Shown piece by piece: positions 58,384 to 64,000 of a DNA stretch of 64,000 nucleotides (the stretch's first letter is position 1; every line of letters starts with the position of its first letter). The DNA is taken from assembly GCF_051014685.1 (NCBI RefSeq), contig NW_027478902.1:124001-188000 (forward strand). The letters are read 5' to 3'. The translations under genes were made by a program, and so were the position numbers. This stretch comes from Ptiloglossa arizonensis. Taxonomy: Eukaryota > Arthropoda > Insecta > Hymenoptera > Colletidae. The notes beneath the pieces were generated by a model. That model worked only from the letters and a program-made list of their open reading frames with translations, was not told where the DNA came from and did not search any database.

Positions 58384-60161
58384 AATATGTGATACGTTAT
58401 ACGATTTACGTTATTCGTTATACGTTCTTCGTTATGCGTTGTACAGTATACGTTGTGCGCTATACGTTATACGTTATACGTGATACATTATACGTTATAC
58501 GTTATACGTTATACGTTATACGTTATACGTTATACGTTATACGTTATACGATATACGTTATACGTTATACGTTATACGTTATACGTTATACGTTATACGT
58601 TATACGTTATACGTTATACGTTATACGTTATACGTTATGCGTTATACGTTATACGTTATACGTTATACGTCATACGTTATACGTTATACGTTATACGTTA
58701 TACGTTTTACGTTATACGTCATAGGTTACACGATACACGTTGTACGTTATACGTAATATGTAATACGTTATACGTTTTACGTTATTCGTTATACGTTCTT
58801 CGTTACACGTTGTACGTCATACGTTATGCGTTATACGTTACACGTTATATGTTATTCGTTATACGTTATACGTTATACGTTATACGTTATACGTTATACG
58901 TTATACGTTATACGTTATACGTTATACGTTATACGTTATACGTTACACGTTATACGTTACACGTTATACGTTACACGTTATACGTTACACGTTATACGTT
59001 ACACGTTATACGTTACACGTTATACGTTATACGTTATACGTTACACGTTATACGTTATACGTTATACGTTATACGTTATACGTTATACGTTATACGTTAT
59101 ACGTTATACGTTATATGTTATACGTTATACGTAATATGTGATACGTTATACGATTTACGTTATTCGTTATACGTTCTTCGTTATGCGTTGTACAGTATAC
59201 GTTGTGCGCTATACGTTATACGTTATACGTGATACATTATACGTTATACGTTATACGTTATACGTTATACGTTATACGTTATACGTTATACGTTATACGA
59301 TATACGTTATACGTTATACGTTATACGTTATACGTTATACGTTATACGTTATACGTTATACGTTATACGTTATACGTTATACGTTATGCGTTATACGTTA
59401 TACGTTATACGTTATACGTCATACGTTATACGTTATACGTTATACGTTATACGTTTTACGTTATACGTCATAGGTTACACGATACACGTTGTACGTTATA
59501 CGTAATATGTAATACGTTATACGTTTTACGTTATTCGTTATACGTTCCTCGTTACACGTTGTACGTCATACGTTATGCGTTATACGTTACACGTTATATG
59601 TTATTCGTTATACGTTATACGTTATACGTTATACGTTATACGTTATACGTTATACGTTATACGTTATACGTTATGCGTTATACGTTATACGTTATACGTT
59701 ATACGTCATACGTTATACGTTATACGTTATACGTTATACGTTATACGTTTTACGTTATACGTCATAGGTTACACGATACACGTTGTACGTTATACGTAAT
59801 ATGTAATACGTTATACGTTTTACGTTATTCGTTATACGTTCTTCGTTACACGTTGTACGTCATACGTTATGCGTTATACGTTACACGTTATATGTTATTC
59901 GTTATACGTTATACGTTATACGTTATACGTTATACGTTATACGTTATACGTTATACGTTATACGTTATACGTTATACGTTATACGTTATACGTTATACGT
60001 TATACGTTATACGTTATACGTTATACGTTATACGTTATACGTTATACGTTATACGTTATACGTTATACGTTATACGTTATACGTTATACGTTATACGTTA
60101 TACGTTATACGTTATACGTTATACGTTATACGTTATACGTTATACGTTATACGTTATACGT
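58384..60161 (+). repeat. Region B, last 749-bp copies and a 37-unit perfect run
   Basis: Cassettes at 58,384 and 59,133 are 749 bp (107 units) apart, like 50,526 and 51,275. AATATGT, AATACGT cassettes lie near 58,756, 59,506 and 59,799; the last two are 293-294 bp apart, a shortened copy. Alternating TACACGT units lie near 58,942-59,020. The right end (59,903-60,161) is exactly 37 perfect TATACGT units. Confidence 0.85.
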
Positions 60162-61293
60162 TAAACGTTATACGTTATACGTTATACGTTATACGTTAAA
60201 CGTTATACGATATACGTTATACGTTATACGTTATACGTTATACGTTATACGTTATACGTTATACGTTATACGTTACACGTTATACGTTATACGTCACACG
60301 TTATACGTTACACGTTACACGTTATACGTTATACGTTATACGTTATACGTTATACGTTATACGTTATACGTTATACGTTATAGGTTATACGTTATACGTT
60401 ATACGTTATACGTTATACGTTATACGTTATACGTTATACGTTATACGTTATACGTTATACGTTATACGTTATACGTTATACGTTATTCGTTATACGTTAT
60501 ACGTTATACGTTATACGTTATAAGTTATACGTTATACGTTATACGTTATACGTTATACGTTATATAATACTTTATACGTTATACGTTACACGTTACACGT
60601 TATACGTTATACGTTATACGTTATACGTTACACGTTATACGTTATACGTTATACGTTATAGGTTATACGTTATACGTTATACGTTATACGTTATACGTTA
60701 TACGTTATACGTTATAGGTTATACGTTATACGTTATACGTTATACGTTATACGTTATACGTTATACGTTAAACGTTATACGTTATACGTTATACGTTATA
60801 CGTTAAACGTTATACGATATACGTTATACGTTATACGTTATACGTTATACGTTATACGTTATACGTTATACGTTATACGTTATACGTTATACGTTATACG
60901 TTATACGTTATACGTTATACGTTCTTCGTTATGCGTTGTACGTTATACGTTGTGCGTTATACGTTACACGTTATACGTTATACGTCACACGTTATACGTT
61001 ATACGTTATACGTTATACGTTATACGTTATATGTTATACGTTATACGTAATATGTAATACGTTATACGTTATACGTTATACGTTATACGTTATACGTTAT
61101 ACGTTACACGTTATACGTTATACGTCACACGTTATACGTTATACGTTACACGTTATACGTTATACGTTATACGTTATACGTTACACGTTATACGTTATAC
61201 GTTATACGTTATACGTTATACGTTATACGTTATACGTTATACGTTATACGTTATACGTTATACGTTATACGTTATATGTTATACGTTATACGT
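60162..61293 (+). repeat. Region C left mosaic with TATAGGT and TAAACGT units
   Basis: The group TAAACGT, several TATACGT, TAAACGT, TATACGA occurs at 60,162 and 60,769, 607 bp apart (87 units minus a 2-base slip at 60,561-60,572), indicating a partial tandem duplication. TATAGGT units appear near 60,382, 60,660 and 60,712. A TCTTCGT, TATGCGT, TGTACGT, TATACGT, TGTGCGT group near 60,922 is a region B-like cassette without its TGTACAG unit. No gene is seen. Confidence 0.8.
60561..60572 (+). repeat. Twelve-base double unit: register slip (-2)
   Basis: TATATAATACTT stands in place of two 7-bp units between perfect TATACGT units. It is the only slip of more than one base in the window and occurs once. 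The run contains the longest stretch without a CpG in the neighbourhood. Confidence 0.88.
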
Positions 61294-62104
61294 AATATGT
61301 AATACGTTATACGATTTACGTTATTCGTTATACGTTCTTCGTTATGCGTTGTACGTTATACGTTGTGCGTTATACGTTACACGTTATACGTTATACGTCA
61401 CACGTTATACGTTATACGTTATACGTTATACGTTATATGTTATACGTTATGCGTAATATGTAATACGTTATACGTTTTACGTTATTCGTTATACGTTCTT
61501 CGTTACACGTTGTACGTTATACGTTATTCGTTATACGTTACGCGTTATACGTTATTCGTTATACGTTATACGTTATACGTTATACGTTATACGTTATACG
61601 TTATACGTTATTCGTTATACGTTATACGTTATACGTTATACGTTACCCGTTATACGTTATACGTTACACGTCATACGTTATACGTTATACGTTATACGTT
61701 ATACGTCATAGCTTACACGATACACGTTATACGTCATACGTTATACGTTACAATTATACGTCACACGTTATACGTTATACGTTACACGTTATACGTTATA
61801 CCTTATACGTTATACGTTATACGTTATACGTTAAAAGTAATACGTTATACGTTACACGTTATACGTTATACGTTACACGTTATACGTTATACGTTACACG
61901 TTATACGTTATACGTTATACGTTATACGTTATACGTTATACGTTATACGTTATAGGTTATACGTTATACGTTACACGTTATACGTTATACGTCACACGTT
62001 ATACGTTATACGTTACACGTTATACGTTATACGTTATACGTTATACGTTATACGTTATACGTTATACGTTATACGTTATACGTTATATGTTATACGTTAT
62101 ACGT
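61294..62104 (+). repeat. 811-bp tandem duplication, copy 1
   Basis: The copy starts with AATATGT, AATACGT, TATACGA, TTTACGT, TATTCGT, then TCTTCGT, TATGCGT, TGTACGT, TATACGT, TGTGCGT. A second AATATGT cassette (preceded by TATGCGT) lies near 61,456, then TACGCGT, TACCCGT, CATAGCT (61,706) and the six-base TACAAT at 61,749. A TATAGGT unit near 61,951 is private to this copy. The length, 811 bp, equals 116 units minus the one-base slip. Confidence 0.87.
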
Positions 62105-62807
62105 AATATGTAATACGTTATACGATTTACGTTATTCGTTATACGTTCTTCGTTATGCGTTGTACGTTATACGTTGTGCGTTATACGTTACACGTTATAC
62201 GTTATACGTCACACGTTATACGTTATACGTTATACGTTATACGTTATATGTTATACGTTATGCGTAATATGTAATACGTTATACGTTTTACGTTATTCGT
62301 TATACGTTCTTCGTTACACGTTGTACGTTATACGTTATTCGTTATACGTTACGCGTTATACGTTATTCGTTATACGTTATACGTTATACGTTATACGTTA
62401 TACGTTATACGTTATACGTTATTCGTTATACGTTATACGTTATACGTTATACGTTACCCGTTATACGTTATACGTTACACGTCATACGTTATACGTTATA
62501 CGTTATACGTTATACGTCATAGCTTACACGATACACGTTATACGTTATACGTCATAGCTTACACGATACACGTTATACGTCATACGTTATACGTTACAAT
62601 TATACGTCACACGTTATACGTTATACGTTACACGTTATACGTTATACCTTATACGTTATACGTTATACGTTATACGTTAAAAGTTATACGTTATACGTTA
62701 CACGTTATACGTTATACGTTACACGTTATACGTTATACGTTACACGTTATACGTTATACGTTATACGTTATACGTTATACGTTATACGTTATACGTTATA
62801 CGTTATA
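62105..62807 (+). repeat. 811-bp tandem duplication, copy 2, with a 35-bp internal insertion
   Basis: All markers of copy 1 recur at offset 811 up to CATAGCT at 62,517. Then CATAGCT, TACACGA, TACACGT is repeated once more 35 bp (5 units) later, so TACAAT lies at 62,595 (offset 846). The match fades near 62,780, where copy 1 has TATAGGT and this copy runs into TACACGT-alternating sequence. Confidence 0.86.
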
Positions 62808-64000
62808 CGTTATACGTTACACGTTATACGTTACACGTTATACGTTACACGTTATACGTTACACGTTATACGTTACACGTTATACGTTATACGTTATACG
62901 TTATACGTTACACGTTATACGTTACACGTTATACGTTACACGTTATACGTTACACGTTATACGTTACACGTTATACGTTACACGTTATACGTTACACGTT
63001 ATACGTTACACGTTATACGTTACACGTTATACGTTATACGTTACACGTTATACGTTACACGTTATACGTTACACGTTATACGTTACACGTTACACGTTAT
63101 ACGTTATACGTTAAACGTTATACGTTATACGTTATACGTTATACGTTATACGTTAAACGTTCTACGTTATACGTTATACGTTATACGTTATACGTTATAC
63201 GTTATACGTTATACGTTATACGTTATACGTTATACGTTATACGTTATACGTTATACGTTATAAGTTATACGTTATACGTTATACGTTATACGTTATACGT
63301 TATACGTTATACGTTACATGTTATACGTTATACGTTATACGATATACGTCATAGGTTACACGATACACGTTATACGTTACACGTAATATGTAATACGTTA
63401 TACGTTTTACGTTATTCGATATACGTTATACGTTATACGTTATACGTTATACGTTACACGCTATACGTTATACGTTATACGTTATACGTTATACGTTATA
63501 CGTTATACGTTATACGTTATACGTTATACGTTATACGTTATACGTTATACGTTATACGTTATACGTTATACGTTATACGTTATACGTTTTACGTTATACG
63601 TTATACGTTATACGTTATACGTTATACGTTATACGTTATACGTTACACGTTATACGTTACACGTTATACGTTACACGTTATACGTTACACGTTATACGTT
63701 ACACGTTATACGTTACACGTTATACGTTACACGTTATACGTTACACGTTATACGTTATACGTTATACGTTATACGTTATACGTTACACGTTATACGTTAC
63801 ACGTTATACGTTGCACGTTATACGTTACACGTTATACGTTACACGTTATACGTTACACGTTATACGTTACACGTTATACGTTATACGTTACACGTCATAC
63901 GTTAAACGTTATACGTTAAACGTTATACGTTACACGTTATACGTTACACGTTATACGTTACACGTTATACGTTAAACGTTATACGTTATACGTTATAAGT
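62808..64000 (+). repeat. Terminal dimer-rich segment (TATACGT and TACACGT alternating)
   Basis: TACACGT units stand every 14 bp from about 62,909 to 63,021 (nine in phase) and from about 63,644 to 63,742 (eight in phase), with shorter runs between. The middle (63,110-63,600) is mostly perfect TATACGT with one AATATGT, AATACGT cassette near 63,385. TGCACGT near 63,811, three TAAACGT and a final TATAAGT (63,994-64,000) copy the order seen just before region B cassettes at 50.0, 53.0 and 55.0 kb, so the array continues past the window. Confidence 0.87.

Larger units (their letters stand above)
1..64000 (+). repeat. Heptanucleotide satellite array, unit TATACGT, 9,143 units
   Basis: The entire window is a head-to-tail tandem array of TATACGT. 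Units start at position 1, and position 19,181 is exactly 2,740 units later. The same arithmetic works between every later landmark, and the last unit ends at 64,000. The only net register changes are 16 units of 5, 6 or 8 bp. A hand count of the first 50 units (1-350) finds 12 variants, nearly all single substitutions; other stretches are perfect for over 30 units. All units share one orientation. The plus strand is T-rich (3 T to 2 A per unit) with no G/C skew. No gene, transposon, RNA gene or unique insert interrupts it. Heptanucleotide satellites are known elsewhere (for example in the Drosophila virilis group, with different units); I do not recognise this unit as a named satellite. Confidence 0.97.

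Noticed and set aside
60561..60572. Possible unique sequence or array junction at TATATAATACTT
   Set aside because: Both sides stay in heptamer register after a two-base loss, so it is a mutated pair of units and not foreign DNA.
1..64000. Telomere repeat
   Set aside because: Known telomere repeats have a G-rich strand; TATACGT has one G and one C per unit and no G run.
1..64000. CRISPR array
   Set aside because: There are no unique spacers. The apparent spacers between variant cassettes are themselves TATACGT units, and the spacing varies from 175 bp to several kilobases.
1..64000. TATA-box promoters
   Set aside because: TATA occurs in nearly every unit by construction, so no single one can be called a promoter.
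1..64000. Hairpins or cruciforms built on ACGT and TATA
   Set aside because: Both tetramers are self-complementary, but the three bases between them mismatch in the antiparallel fold, giving only 4-bp helices. I see no longer inverted repeat.
1..64000. Pure sequencing or assembly artefact
   Set aside because: Ordered barcodes, inherited indels and private mutations form a coherent copy history that random artefact would not produce. Individual near-identical pairs, such as 36,258/37,567, could still be assembly duplications.
1..64000. A new defence, mobile or enzymatic system
   Set aside because: I looked on both strands for non-repeat coding sequence or RNA-like structure and found none. 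The register count leaves no room for an insert except in multiples of 7, and none was seen.

Overview
The whole 64,000-base window is one uninterrupted head-to-tail array of a seven-base unit, TATACGT (reverse complement ACGTATA). I see no gene, RNA gene, transposon, CRISPR array or unique spacer. Following the unit register by hand between landmark variants gives 9,143 consecutive units: 9,127 of exactly 7 bp and 16 of other lengths (5, 6 or 8 bp), which together account for all 64,000 bases. Every unit points the same way and no inversion was seen. The perfect unit is 2/7 G+C (about 29%) and carries one CpG inside ACGT and one TATA. An array this long suggests eukaryotic satellite heterochromatin (centromeric, pericentromeric, subtelomeric or sex-chromosomal). 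No flanking gene is present, so neither the organism nor the chromosomal position can be named from the sequence. The unit is not a G-rich telomere repeat.

The information in the window lies in point-mutated units. They recur in fixed order as barcode cassettes and reveal layered higher-order repeats. Region A (1 to about 49.4 kb) is marked by the cassette AGTATGT, AATGCGT, CATACGT, TTTACGT. It holds a 1,246-bp tandem pair at the left end, a block at 7.5-16.3 kb rich in TATATTT units with a 1,680/1,687-bp period, and a second copy of roughly 1.06-6.3 kb at 16.6-21.9 kb. From 22.9 to 49.4 kb it holds a chain of modules of 0.34 to 5.2 kb that carry the same one-base insertion.

Region B (about 49.4-60.2 kb) has different cassettes (AATATGT, GATACGT, TATACGA; TGTACAG; TGTGCGC), a core period near 749 bp, a 2.0-kb tandem duplication and runs in which TATACGT and TACACGT alternate as a 14-bp dimer. 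Region C (60.2-64.0 kb) is a related mosaic with an 811-bp tandem duplication and ends in dimer-rich sequence. The change from A to B happens without loss of the 7-bp register.

The plus strand looks open in all three frames because 7 is not a multiple of 3: every frame reads the same peptide period, YTLYVIR. I treat these long open frames as a by-product of the repeat and annotate no CDS. The points most worth checking are the very strict register (16 slip sites that reduce to about five original indel events), the sharp A/B family change, and the near-identical recent duplications, which could be biological or could come from assembly.
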